DNA of 64,000 bases from Actinomadura opuntiae (GTDB lineage: Bacteria; Actinomycetota; Actinomycetes; Streptosporangiales; Streptosporangiaceae). This document shows positions 42,881 to 50,600 of the stretch, in pieces. How positions within the stretch are numbered: the first letter of the stretch is position 1; the number at the start of each line of letters is the position of its first letter. The DNA is taken from the NCBI RefSeq assembly GCF_030283205.1, contig NZ_JASNWF010000028.1, positions 1 through 64,000 of the forward strand. Reading direction: 5' to 3'. The notes under the pieces were generated by a model. It did not search any database. It was not told where the DNA came from and saw only the letters and a list, made by a program, of their open reading frames with translations. A program made the translations under genes and the position numbers.

Positions 42881-44581
42881 ATGGTCGCGTTTCCGCATGA
42901 GTGGGCGTTGGTGGACGTGGAGACGTCCGGGTTCAGGTCCGTCCAGCACAGGGTGCTGTCGATCGCCGTGGCGACGGTCGGGAAGGACGGGAGGCCGGGG
43001 GAGGAGTTCTCGACCCTGCTCGATCCCGGATGCGATCCGGGGCCCTTCCATATTCATGGACTGACGGTCGATCGGTTGAAGGGGGCTCCGAAGTTCGGGG
43101 ACGTCACCGGTCGGGTCGCGGAAATGCTCAAAGGGCGGGTTCTGGTGGCGCACAACGCGCCTTTCGACTATGGATTCCTCGCGCAGGAGTTCGGGCGGGC
43201 GGGGAAGAGCCTTCCGGTCGAGTCGAGGTTGTGCACGCTCGCGCTGAACCGGCGTCTGGCTCCGGCGACGTCCGATCTGAAGCTCGCCACCCTGGCCGCG
43301 CACTACGGCGTGCGGACGGGAAGGGCGCATGACGCCAGGGAGGACGTCCGGGCGCTCGCCGGGGTGCTGCGCGGGTCGCTCGACGAGGCGGCGAGGTTGG
43401 GGGTGCGGTTGCCGCTGGTGACGTGCCCGCCCAAGCAGGATGGGGTTTTCCGGCCGCCGTCCGGGCCGAAGGTTCGCTGTGCGTTCCGGTGTCCGGGGCG
43501 TCTGGAGGACGGGGCGCCGCTCGTTCAGGGGATGAAGGTCGCCATCACCGGTGAGACCGGTGTCGCGCGCGAGGAACTCGTCGCGCGGGCTGTGGCCGCG
43601 GGATTGAACGTCATGACGTCGGTGAGCAAGTTCACGAGTGTTCTCGTCACGAACGATGCGGGGTCCGGGACGGCCAAGGCCCGCAAGGCGCAGGAAAATG
43701 GTGTTCCCGTCATCGACGAGCGCGCATTTCTGCGGTTGCTCGATGGCGTGCGTCCCGGCATGCCGCACGGTGAATCTGCGCCTGTGACCCGGGCTCCGGC
43801 CCCGAAGAAAGAGGCCGTGCGGCCGTTGGACGGACGGCGGGTGCTCGTGCTCGGCGGAAGCCACCCGAAGGCGTCCAAGGCGCGGGGCCGGGTGGTAGAG
43901 CTGGGCGGCGCGGCGGCGATCAATCTGTCGGCGAGCGTCACCGATGTGATCGCGCTCGACACGGGCGACCGCCGCATGGAGCGGGTCGTGGAGTTGGAGC
44001 TGCCGGTGCACGAGGCGGTCTGGTTGGAGGCGCCCGAGCGAGAGCCGGTGCGCGAGGGCGCGCGGGTCCTGCCGCGCGGCGGTGCCGTCGACCTGCCGGA
44101 AGGCGGGCGGTGGACGGTCGAGGTGTCGTGGGTGCGGCATCCCTCGTGCGAGGTCGACGTGGTGGCGTTCGCGCTGGACGGGGACGGTCAGGTGGCGAGC
44201 GACGAGGACTTCGTCTTCTACAACGCCGCCGAGACGCCGGACGGGTCGGTGCGGCTGGTGGCCGACGGCCCGGCCGAGCAGGCGATCACCGTCGACCTCG
44301 ACGGCCTGCCCGGCGCGGTCCGGACGGTCACCGTCGCCGCCGCGATCGACGGGACGGTGACGTTCGGGGACCTCGGCGCCGTCGAGCTCGTGGTCGGGCC
44401 GGACGACGCGGAGAGCGCCTTCGTCCAGGCGACCCTCGACGCCGGGACCAGCGAGCGGACGATGCTGCTCGCGGAGATCTACCGGCGCGGCGACGGCTGG
44501 CGCGTGCGGGTCGTCGGGCAGGGCCACGAGTTCGGCCTCGACGGCCTGGCGCGCGGCTTCGGGGTCGACGTGGACGCCTGA
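42881..44581 (+). CDS. DEDDh exonuclease-BRCT-BRCT-TerD fusion protein
   Basis: A 566-aa protein. The 3'-5' exonuclease domain (about 5-170) has all five DEDDh residues visible: Asp12/Glu14 (LVDVETSG), Asp96 (HNAPFDYGFL), His150/Asp155 (RAHDAREDV). A first BRCT-like domain lies at about 218-292 (MKVAITGETGVAREELVARA, then SVSKFTSVLVTND), a second at about 311-382 (LDGRRVLVLGGSH), and a C-terminal TerD-like domain at about 398-560 (WTVEVSWVRHPSCEVDVVAF, then FVFYNAAETPDGS). ATG 42881 follows TAGCGT by 7 nt, so leaderless; GTG 42863 is the alternative. Suggests a DNA-processing nuclease tied to a calcium-binding tellurite/stress module; role unproven. Confidence 0.9.
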   Translation: MVAFPHEWALVDVETSGFRSVQHRVLSIAVATVGKDGRPGEEFSTLLDPGCDPGPFHIHGLTVDRLKGAPKFGDVTGRVAEMLKGRVLVAHNAPFDYGFLAQEFGRAGKSLPVESRLCTLALNRRLAPATSDLKLATLAAHYGVRTGRAHDAREDVRALAGVLRGSLDEAARLGVRLPLVTCPPKQDGVFRPPSGPKVRCAFRCPGRLEDGAPLVQGMKVAITGETGVAREELVARAVAAGLNVMTSVSKFTSVLVTNDAGSGTAKARKAQENGVPVIDERAFLRLLDGVRPGMPHGESAPVTRAPAPKKEAVRPLDGRRVLVLGGSHPKASKARGRVVELGGAAAINLSASVTDVIALDTGDRRMERVVELELPVHEAVWLEAPEREPVREGARVLPRGGAVDLPEGGRWTVEVSWVRHPSCEVDVVAFALDGDGQVASDEDFVFYNAAETPDGSVRLVADGPAEQAITVDLDGLPGAVRTVTVAAAIDGTVTFGDLGAVELVVGPDDAESAFVQATLDAGTSERTMLLAEIYRRGDGWRVRVVGQGHEFGLDGLARGFGVDVDA

Positions 44582-44582
44582 G

Positions 44583-45278
44583 TCAGCCGATCACGAAGGG
44601 CAGCTTCGCGGCGAGGTCGCCCAGCCCGGCCTTCTCCGCGTCCGAAGGGGCGCGGCGGCCGGTGCCGACCAGCAGGGCGTCCTTGTCGGAGAGCGTGGCG
44701 GGGAACGGCGTCCCGGCGATCCTCTCCAGCAGGGCGCGGGCCGCCGCGAGGGGCTCGGCGGGCGGTTCGGGAGCCGACGGCAGGTGCGCGATCAGGTCGA
44801 GGTGGTGCAGCGTCCATTCGAGCACGTACGCGGACAGGTAGTCGCCGGCGGTCAGGACCTTGTCCTGGGTGGCGACGCGGGCGGCGGGGTCGGCGAGCCG
44901 GGCGGCGCGTCCGGCGGCGGAGCCGACGTCGTCGAGGTGGAACTTCAGCAGCCGCGGCTCCCCGTACGCGGCGGCCAGCCGGGGGATCAGCGCGTCGAGC
45001 GGGTCGTCGCCGGTCGGCGGCTCGACGAGGCTCCAGTAGGTCGCGGCGTCCGCGGTCGGTTCGGTGTCGGCGGGCGTGACCAGGGTGATCAGGACGTCCT
45101 GGGCGTCGATGACCAGGTGGCAGACGAGGTCCCGGACGAGCCAGCCGGCGCAGCCGGAGGGCCGCGCGAAGTCCTCGTCGGGAAGATCGGCGACGGCCGC
45201 GAGCAGCGCCGCCCATGAGCGCGAGAAGTGATCCACTGCGGCACGGTAGGCCGGAACGGCCCCCGCGGACAACCGCAT
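44583..45278 (-). CDS. Mycothiol-dependent maleylpyruvate isomerase-family protein
   Basis: A 231-aa DinB-like four-helix-bundle protein of the MDMPI group. The metal-binding His pattern is visible in RDLVCHLVIDAQDVL and LEWTLHHLDLIAHL, and the entry motif SGCAGWLVRD is typical. These enzymes use mycothiol as cofactor. Substrate unknown. ATG 45278 was chosen because the N-terminal helix starts just after. It ends 1 bp past the convergent exonuclease-TerD gene. Confidence 0.85.
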   Translation of the reverse strand: MRLSAGAVPAYRAAVDHFSRSWAALLAAVADLPDEDFARPSGCAGWLVRDLVCHLVIDAQDVLITLVTPADTEPTADAATYWSLVEPPTGDDPLDALIPRLAAAYGEPRLLKFHLDDVGSAAGRAARLADPAARVATQDKVLTAGDYLSAYVLEWTLHHLDLIAHLPSAPEPPAEPLAAARALLERIAGTPFPATLSDKDALLVGTGRRAPSDAEKAGLGDLAAKLPFVIG

Positions 45279-45384
45279 TGAGGAGCCCGCGCGCCGCCCA
45301 GGCCAGGGCAGGTTCACGGGACGGAGGGTGAGGATTTGGTGGACGTTTCGGACATCCGACAGCTGACCGGGTAGACCTGCATTC

Positions 45385-46122
45385 GTGCAGGTGAGTTATG
45401 TGAGCGAGGCGACGCCGGGGCGGCCCAACGAGGACTTCGTCGCGGCGGGCCCGGGGTGGGTCGTGCTGCTGGACGGGGCGACGGCGCCGCCGGGGGTGGA
45501 CAGCGGCTGCGCGCACGACCCGGCGTGGCTGGTGCGGCGGCTCGGCGGGCAGATCGCGGCGCGGATGGCGCTGGAGGACGGCAAGCCGCTGCCGGACCTG
45601 GTCGCCGAGGCGATCAAGGTGACGGGCGAGGCGCACACCGGGACGTGCGACCTGGGGAACCCCGACAGCCCGTCCGCGACCGTGTCGCTGCTGCGCCGGC
45701 GCGGCGGGGCGGTCGAGTGGTTCGTGCTGGCGGACTCGCCGATCGTCCTGGACCTGGGGGAGGTCCGGGTGATCCGCGACGACCGGGTCGACCGGCTGCC
45801 GAGCTACACCCTCGACGCCGTCCGAAAGTCGCGCAACAGCCCCGGTGGGTTCTGGGTGGCGAGCACCAAGCCGGAGGCGGCGTACGAGGGGCTGACCGGC
45901 GAGGTGCCGGTCGACGGGCTGCGGCGCGCGGCGGTGCTGAGCGACGGCGCGTCCCGGCTGGTCGAGCGGTTCGGACGGCTGGACTGGGACGGCCTGCTGC
46001 GGCTGCTGGACGAGGAGGGGCCGCGCGAGCTGGTCAGGCGGACCAGGACCGCGGAGGAGTCGGAGGCCTTCGCGCGAGGCAAGCGGTACGACGACGCCAC
46101 CGCGGTCCTGGTGCGGTTCTAG
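45385..46122 (+). CDS. PP2C-like protein phosphatase
   Basis: A 245-aa protein with a divergent PP2C fold: RPNEDFVAAGPGWVVLLDGA (metal-binding D...DGA motif), SPSATVSLLRRRGG, WFVLADSPIVL (the GDSR-like segment), AAVLSDGASRL and YDDATAVLVRF (the final D-D-x-T/A motif). Lacks sensory domains. GTG 45385 is preceded by TAGACC (45372-45377) with 7 nt spacing. Possible counterpart of Ser/Thr kinases such as the one coded at 34321-35754, though not adjacent. Confidence 0.85.
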   Translation: MQVSYVSEATPGRPNEDFVAAGPGWVVLLDGATAPPGVDSGCAHDPAWLVRRLGGQIAARMALEDGKPLPDLVAEAIKVTGEAHTGTCDLGNPDSPSATVSLLRRRGGAVEWFVLADSPIVLDLGEVRVIRDDRVDRLPSYTLDAVRKSRNSPGGFWVASTKPEAAYEGLTGEVPVDGLRRAAVLSDGASRLVERFGRLDWDGLLRLLDEEGPRELVRRTRTAEESEAFARGKRYDDATAVLVRF

Positions 46123-46188
46123 ACCGGCCACCGCGCGAGCGCGCTACCTGACCGGCGGGTGAAGCCGGAGGCGAGCCCCGCCGGGAAG

Positions 46189-46201
46189 CTCGCGAAGCGA
46201 G
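46189..46201. other. C-GAA-G mini-hairpin in convergent intergenic region
   Basis: CTCGC-GAA-GCGAG, the same closing pair and loop as the cloverleaf hairpins at 4939-4973. It lies between convergent genes and may serve as a terminator. Confidence 0.4.
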
Positions 46202-46212
46202 GTCGCGCTCGC

Positions 46213-47283
46213 TCAAGCACGGTCAGGGGCCGAGCCGCCAGGCGAGGCCCCGGGGCCGGGGTCGTGAATGCACCGCCACCATCCGGCGAGGTCCTCGGGC
46301 AGGTGCATGCCGTCGACGCGCAGGGTCGCGGGCATCAGCGGGAAGCGCCGTCCGGCCGGGAAGGTGCGCTCGTAGGACGGCGGGTCGAGGACGACGACGC
46401 GGGTCCCGTTGACGGCGGGGACGTCGGCGGGCACGCCCTCGTTGTAGATCCACTCGCCGCGGGCGTCCACGAGGTTCCACGGGCTGGACACGATCGGCCG
46501 GCCGGGCGGGACGTCGGCGTCCAGGAAGCACGCGACGATCTCGGGGGCGGGCGGGGTGCCGGGCATGCCGCCGGGACGTCCGATGAGAGCGCCGGCGAGC
46601 AGGGTGTGCAGCTGGAAGTTGTCGCCGATGCCGCCGATGGTGACCGTCCAGCCGTGCCGGGTGGCACGGTCCAGCACGAGGATGCGCTCGCCGTCCAGGA
46701 CCCGCAGAAGCGCCTGGACGTGGTCCATGTGCGGCAGGTACTGGGCGGCCTTCCCGGCGGCGAACGCCCGGAAGTCGCGGTCGTCCAGGCCCGCGCGGGT
46801 GGACGGCGACATCTGGAGGACGGTGCTGCCCGCCATCGCGAACTGCGGCAGCGCGAACCACGACATCATCGCCGTCACAGTGCCGTCGCCGAGCACCGGG
46901 CTGACGGTGTCGAAGACCTGCTGGGAGGGCTGCTCCTCCTGCATGTCGGGCGGCTTGCCGCCGGTGGCCTCCTCCCAGGCGTTGCCGAACGCCAGGGCCG
47001 CCGCGGTCGCCTCGGTGAGCCGGTGCACGAGGGCGGGGCCGACCGGGGCGGGGTCGGCGCCGGACTCGATCCACGCGCCGGACACCACGGCGAGCCATCC
47101 GCCGAGGTTGACGGGCGCTTCGGCGATGCCCTCGGCCATCCGGGGCAGCGCCGCGCTCTTCGCGGCGGAGGGAGCCGACTGCGACTCCTGCATGAGCCGG
47201 GGTAGGAGGTCGCCGAAGGACCGGTCCTCGACGAGCGCCGCGCGGACGATCTCGTCGACGAGTTGCTGGAAGGCCGTATCCAT
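46213..47283 (-). CDS. Conserved protein of unknown function
   Basis: A 356-aa predicted soluble protein starting MDTAFQQLVDEIVRAALVED, with a Gly/Pro-rich C-terminus. It contains the segments GIGDNFQLHTLLAGALIGRP, VVVLDPPSYERTFPAGRRFP and PEDLAGWWRCIHDPG. No signal peptide or TM helix, and I do not recognise a family. Codon usage is typical of the region. Divergent from the acyl-CoA dehydrogenase, 69 bp apart. Confidence 0.75.
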   Translation of the reverse strand: MDTAFQQLVDEIVRAALVEDRSFGDLLPRLMQESQSAPSAAKSAALPRMAEGIAEAPVNLGGWLAVVSGAWIESGADPAPVGPALVHRLTEATAAALAFGNAWEEATGGKPPDMQEEQPSQQVFDTVSPVLGDGTVTAMMSWFALPQFAMAGSTVLQMSPSTRAGLDDRDFRAFAAGKAAQYLPHMDHVQALLRVLDGERILVLDRATRHGWTVTIGGIGDNFQLHTLLAGALIGRPGGMPGTPPAPEIVACFLDADVPPGRPIVSSPWNLVDARGEWIYNEGVPADVPAVNGTRVVVLDPPSYERTFPAGRRFPLMPATLRVDGMHLPEDLAGWWRCIHDPGPGASPGGSAPDRA

Positions 47284-47328
47284 GAACGATCACCCTGGCA
47301 CAGCCGGGGGCGCCGCGCGGGCATCTTG

Positions 47329-47345
47329 GAATCTGATTCTAGAAT
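47329..47345. promoter_or_regulatory. Dyads overlapping acyl-CoA dehydrogenase promoter
   Basis: GAATC-T-GATTC (47329-47339) overlaps ATTCTAGAAT (47336-47345). TAGAAT (47340-47345) is a near-consensus -10, 7 nt before the ATG. Probably a repressor site for fatty-acid or xenobiotic catabolism. Confidence 0.5.
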
Positions 47346-47352
47346 GGGACCC

Positions 47353-48480
47353 ATGGAGTCACAGGATTTCGCCGACGTGCTCAAGGCCGTCCGCAGCTTC
47401 GTCCGCGACGAGGTCGTCCCGCGCGAGGAGGAGATCGAGGAGACCGACGAGATCCCGGAGCCGCTGCGGCGGACGTCCCGGGACATGGGCCTGTTCGGGT
47501 ACGCGCTGCCCGAGGAGTACGGCGGGCTCGGCCTGTCGCTGAGCGAGGAGGTCCGGCTCGTCTTCGAGCTCGGCTACACCAGCCCCGCGTTCCGCTCGAT
47601 GTTCGGCACCAGCAACGGCATCGCCGGGCAGGTCCTGGTGCACTCCGGGACCGAGGAGCAGAAGTCCGCCTGGCTGCCGCGGCTGGCGTCCGGCGAGATC
47701 GTCGGCGCGTTCGCGCTCACCGAGGCCGAGGCCGGCTCCGACCCGAGCACGCTGTCCACCTCGGCCGTCCGCGACGGCGACGACTACGTCGTCAACGGCG
47801 CCAAGCGGTTCATCACCAACGCCCCCGAGGCCGACGTCTTCATGGTCTTCGCCCGGACGGGCGGCACCGGCTCCCGCGGCATCTCCACCTTCCTCGTCGA
47901 GAGCGGCACCGCCGGGCTCAGCGTCGGCCCCGCCGACCAGAAGATGGGCCAGCGCGGCGCGCACACCGCCGAGGTGTTCTTCAACGACGTCCGCGTCCCC
48001 GCGAGCGCGATGGTCGGGCCGGAGGGCACCGGGTTCCGCACCGCCATGGCGTCCCTCGCGCACGGGCGCCTCAGCATCGCCGCCCTCTGCGTCGGCCTCG
48101 CCCAGCGCATCCTGGACGACACCGTCGAGTACGCCAAGACCCGCAGCCAGGGCGGCAGCACCATCGGCGAGTACCAGCTCATCCAGGGCCTCATCGCCGA
48201 CTCGCAGGCCGAGCTGTACGCCGGACGCGCCATGGTCCTGGAGGCCGCCCGCGCCTACGACGCCGGCGAGGACACCAAGCTCGGCCCGTCCTGCGCCAAG
48301 TACTTCTGCTCCGAGATGGTCGGACGCGTCGCCGACCGCGGCGTCCAGGTCTTCGGCGGAATGGGCTACATGCGCGGCGTCTCCGTCGAACGGTTCTTCC
48401 GGGACGTGCGGCTGTTCCGCATCTACGAGGGCACCAGCCAGATCCAGCAGCTCGTCATCGCCCGCAGTCTGCTGCGCTGA
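47353..48480 (+). CDS. Acyl-CoA dehydrogenase
   Basis: A 375-aa FAD-dependent enzyme: N-terminal helical domain (1-120), middle beta domain with AFALTEAEAGSDPS and NGAKRFITNA, and C-terminal helical domain. The likely catalytic base is the Glu in RIYEGTSQIQQLVIARSLLR near residue 361, the position used by short/medium-chain enzymes. FAD motif QVFGGMGYMRG. ATG 47353 is leaderless behind TAGAAT. Catalyses alpha-beta dehydrogenation of an acyl-CoA; chain specificity unknown. Confidence 0.93.
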   Translation: MESQDFADVLKAVRSFVRDEVVPREEEIEETDEIPEPLRRTSRDMGLFGYALPEEYGGLGLSLSEEVRLVFELGYTSPAFRSMFGTSNGIAGQVLVHSGTEEQKSAWLPRLASGEIVGAFALTEAEAGSDPSTLSTSAVRDGDDYVVNGAKRFITNAPEADVFMVFARTGGTGSRGISTFLVESGTAGLSVGPADQKMGQRGAHTAEVFFNDVRVPASAMVGPEGTGFRTAMASLAHGRLSIAALCVGLAQRILDDTVEYAKTRSQGGSTIGEYQLIQGLIADSQAELYAGRAMVLEAARAYDAGEDTKLGPSCAKYFCSEMVGRVADRGVQVFGGMGYMRGVSVERFFRDVRLFRIYEGTSQIQQLVIARSLLR

Positions 48481-48572
48481 CCTGCGGAGACGCCTGCCGG
48501 CGGCGGCCGGGGCAATCCAGTTCGCGCGCGGTCCCGAGTCCGTGTATCGTTTTCCCTGCGCGAACGACGCAA

Positions 48573-48648
48573 GCCCCTTTAGCTCAGTCGGCAGAGCGTC
48601 TCCATGGTAAGGAGAAGGTCTACGGTTCGATTCCGTAAAGGGGCTCCA
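48573..48648 (+). tRNA. tRNA-Thr (GGT)
   Basis: Acceptor GCCCCTT pairs with AAGGGGC. The anticodon arm is TCTCC-ATGGTAA-GGAGA with anticodon GGT. The T-arm carries GTTCGATTC and the 3' CCA is encoded. A -10-like TATCGT lies at 48545-48550. Confidence 0.95.
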
Positions 48649-48657
48649 CGGCACCAC

Positions 48658-48690
48658 GGCCGCCATCCGAACGATCGGACGGCGGCCTTT
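48658..48690 (+). terminator. Terminator of tRNA-Thr
   Basis: 12-bp stem GGCCGCCATCCG / CGGACGGCGGCC (one G-U) with 6-nt loop, then TTTGTCGT. Confidence 0.7.
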
Positions 48691-48971
48691 GTCGTCCTCG
48701 GGCCGGGCGCCGGGAAAGGGCCCGCGGGCGGGACCTCCCGCCGCGCCGGGACAGGCCGCCGCGGACCGATTCGCTCGAAACCGGGCCCTGTGATACCGTC
48801 CCACCGGTTCCAGCAGGGCGTTCGCCAGACCACCCACCTCCACCGGGTACCCTGGAGAACGGCCCGCGGGGCCGCGGAACGCCCATTCCCCGATCATGGT
48901 CCGGGAATTCGCGTTCCCAGGGTCAGGTGAGCATCCGGTATCCTTGCAATCCGGTCCACACCGACCAGCGC

Positions 48972-49045
48972 GGCGGGGTAGCTCAGTCAGGCAGAGCAAG
49001 CGGCTCATAATCGCTGTGTCGCCGGTTCAAGTCCGGCCCTCGCTA
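48972..49045 (+). tRNA. tRNA-Met (CAT)
   Basis: Acceptor GGCGGGG / CCTCGCT (two G-U pairs), anticodon arm AGCGG-CTCATAA-TCGCT with anticodon CAT, T-arm GCCGG-TTCAAGT-CCGGC. No encoded CCA. The weak first pair (G-U) leaves initiator versus elongator open, but position next to rpmG fits the elongator tRNA. A -10-like TATCCT lies at 48939-48944. Confidence 0.93.
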
Positions 49046-49056
49046 CTACCCATCTC

Positions 49057-49080
49057 CCTCACCCCCACGCGGGGGTGAGG
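49057..49080 (+). terminator. Terminator after tRNA-Met
   Basis: Perfect 10-bp stem CCTCACCCCC / GGGGGTGAGG with ACGC loop. Confidence 0.65.
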
Positions 49081-49163
49081 CGGGCTGGGTCGAATCGCCG
49101 GCCACCCTCCGGGGGCGGCCGGGATGCGTAGTCCATGTTCCTAGCTCAGAAAGGCACTCCATC

Positions 49164-49328
49164 GTGGCTGCCACCGACGTACGGCCGAAGATCACGCTGG
49201 CCTGCCAGGAGTGCAAGCACCGCAACTACATCACGCGGAAGAACCGGCGCAACGACCCGGACCGCCTCGAGATCAAGAAGTACTGCCCCAACTGCCGCAC
49301 CCACCGCCCGCACCGCGAAACCCGCTAG
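49164..49328 (+). CDS. rpmG: 50S ribosomal protein L33
   Basis: A 54-aa protein starting GTG 49164 (GAAAGG upstream). It contains ITLACQECKHRNYITRKN and KYCPNCRTHRPHRETR, the two CxxC pairs of the zinc-binding (C+) form of L33. Actinomycetes often also have a zinc-free paralog controlled by Zur. Position after tRNA-Met and before the MaoC-type dehydratases is the standard actinobacterial order. The 3' end is partly duplicated downstream. Confidence 0.95.
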   Translation: MAATDVRPKITLACQECKHRNYITRKNRRNDPDRLEIKKYCPNCRTHRPHRETR

Positions 49329-49407
49329 CGAGGGTCCGGACGGGAAGTACTGCCCCGCTGCGCTACCACGGGGCCGGCACCCACCGCCCGCACCGCGAAA
49401 CCCGCTA
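49297..49407 (+). repeat. 31-bp direct repeat from rpmG 3' end
   Basis: The sequence 49297-49327, encoding the last residues of L33, recurs exactly at 49377-49407, 80 bp on. The preceding AAGTACTGCCCC motif is also repeated near 49345. A partial tandem duplication with a small insertion; the second copy is out of context and not translated as L33. Confidence 0.85.
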
Positions 49408-49520
49408 ACCACAGGGTTCTCCGCCGCCCGGCAGGGGCGCGGCAGCAGCACGGCAGAACCGCTGGTCATCGGCGCTCAGCGGCCGCGACCGCGACGGACT
49501 TCTTGGCGCTTGCCCTTACC

Positions 49521-49567
49521 GTTCAGCCCGTTTCCCGCGAGCGAGACCCGCGGGGGACGGGCTGAAC
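49521..49567. terminator. Nested stem-loop after rpmG
   Basis: GTTCAGCCCGT (49521-49531) pairs with ACGGGCTGAAC (49557-49567), with an inner CCCGCG/CGCGGG stem. Confidence 0.6.
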
Positions 49568-49662
49568 GTCATTCTGTTACGGTCCGTCGAGACGTTGTAA
49601 GTGTGCTCGGACGGGCGCGCCGCCGCCGCGCGACCCCGCCGGGACCTGGAGGGACGGACTGC

Positions 49663-50100
49663 ATGGCCATCAACCGCGACTTCATCGGGCGGAGCTTCCC
49701 GCCCAGCGAGCCGTACGAGGTCAGCCGCGTGAAGATCCGCGAGTTCGCGGACGCCATCGGCGACCGCAACCCGATCTACCGCGACCGCGAGGCCGCGAAG
49801 GCGGCGGGCCACCCCGACGTCATCGCGCCGCCGACGTTCCCGATCGTGGTGTCGCTCGGCAACGCCGCCCTCGCGGACAAGGACCTCAACCTCAACTACG
49901 CGATGGTCGTGCACGGCGAGCAGCGCTTCGAGTACACCCGCCCGATGCGCGCCGGCGACGTGGTGACCTGCACCTCGACCGTCACCGAGATCAAGTCGAT
50001 CGGCAACAACGAGAAGATGGTCGTCGAGACGGACGTCAAGACCGTCGAGGGCGAGCTCATCTGCAAGACCTACAACACGATCGTCGAGCGGGGGGCCTGA
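49663..50100 (+). CDS. MaoC N-terminal-type dehydratase (HadA-like)
   Basis: A 145-aa hot-dog-fold subunit (SFPPSEPYEVSRVKIREFAD, then DVIAPPTFPIVVSLG, then YAMVVHGEQRFEYTRPMRAG). It has no catalytic D-x4-H dyad, as expected for the structural partner in HadA/HadB heterodimers. In mycobacteria the orthologous pair dehydrates beta-hydroxyacyl-ACP in FAS-II; here the acyl substrate is uncertain. Its stop overlaps the next start by one base (TGATG). Confidence 0.93.
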   Translation: MAINRDFIGRSFPPSEPYEVSRVKIREFADAIGDRNPIYRDREAAKAAGHPDVIAPPTFPIVVSLGNAALADKDLNLNYAMVVHGEQRFEYTRPMRAGDVVTCTSTVTEIKSIGNNEKMVVETDVKTVEGELICKTYNTIVERGA

Positions 50101-50525
50101 TGACCGCGAAGGTGAACTACGCAGACGTCGAGGTCGGCACCGAGATCCCCGCGCAGACCTACCCGGTCGACCGCGCGAACCTGGTGATGTACGCGGGCGC
50201 GTCCGGCGACTTCAACCCGATCCACTGGCGGGAGAGCTTCGCCAAGGCCGTCGGGCTGCCGGACGTGATCGCGCACGGCATGTTCACGATGGCGCAGGGC
50301 GGCCGGTTCGTCACCGACTGGGCCGGGGATCCGGGAGCCGTGGTGGACTACGGGGTACGGTTCTCCTCGCCGGTCGTGGTGCCCGACGAGGGCGGCGCGA
50401 CCCTGGAGATCAGCGGCAAGGTGGAGGAGAAGCTCGACGACAACAAGGTCGTCGTGGCGCTCACCGCCAGGTCGAACGACCAGAAGGTCCTCACGCGCGC
50501 CAAGGCCGTCGTCCGGCTCGCCTGA
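50100..50525 (+). CDS. MaoC family (R)-hydratase (HadB-like)
   Basis: A 141-aa hot-dog hydratase with the catalytic motif YAGASGDFNPIHWRESFAK (Asp/His dyad) near residues 31-49 and GLPDVIAHGMFTMAQ. Translationally coupled to the preceding subunit, with which it should form the active heterodimer. A terminator follows. Confidence 0.95.
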   Translation: MTAKVNYADVEVGTEIPAQTYPVDRANLVMYAGASGDFNPIHWRESFAKAVGLPDVIAHGMFTMAQGGRFVTDWAGDPGAVVDYGVRFSSPVVVPDEGGATLEISGKVEEKLDDNKVVVALTARSNDQKVLTRAKAVVRLA

Positions 50526-50543
50526 GGGCGCGCCGGGAGCCGC

Positions 50544-50569
50544 GCACCGGCCGGGCGTCCGGCCGGTGC
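50544..50569 (+). terminator. Terminator of dehydratase operon
   Basis: Perfect 11-bp stem GCACCGGCCGG / CCGGCCGGTGC with GCGT loop, before murB. Confidence 0.65.
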
Positions 50570-50600
50570 GGACGTGCACGTTCGGGGAGGGGACAGGGCT

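Noticed and set aside
42565..42882. Minus-strand open frame before the exonuclease gene
   Set aside because: Low-complexity Pro/Thr/Arg composition and antisense to the promoter of the real gene.
48573..49045. tRNA cluster as an integration (att) site
   Set aside because: No integrase and no duplicated tRNA 3' end was found; the nearby repeat derives from rpmG, not from a tRNA.
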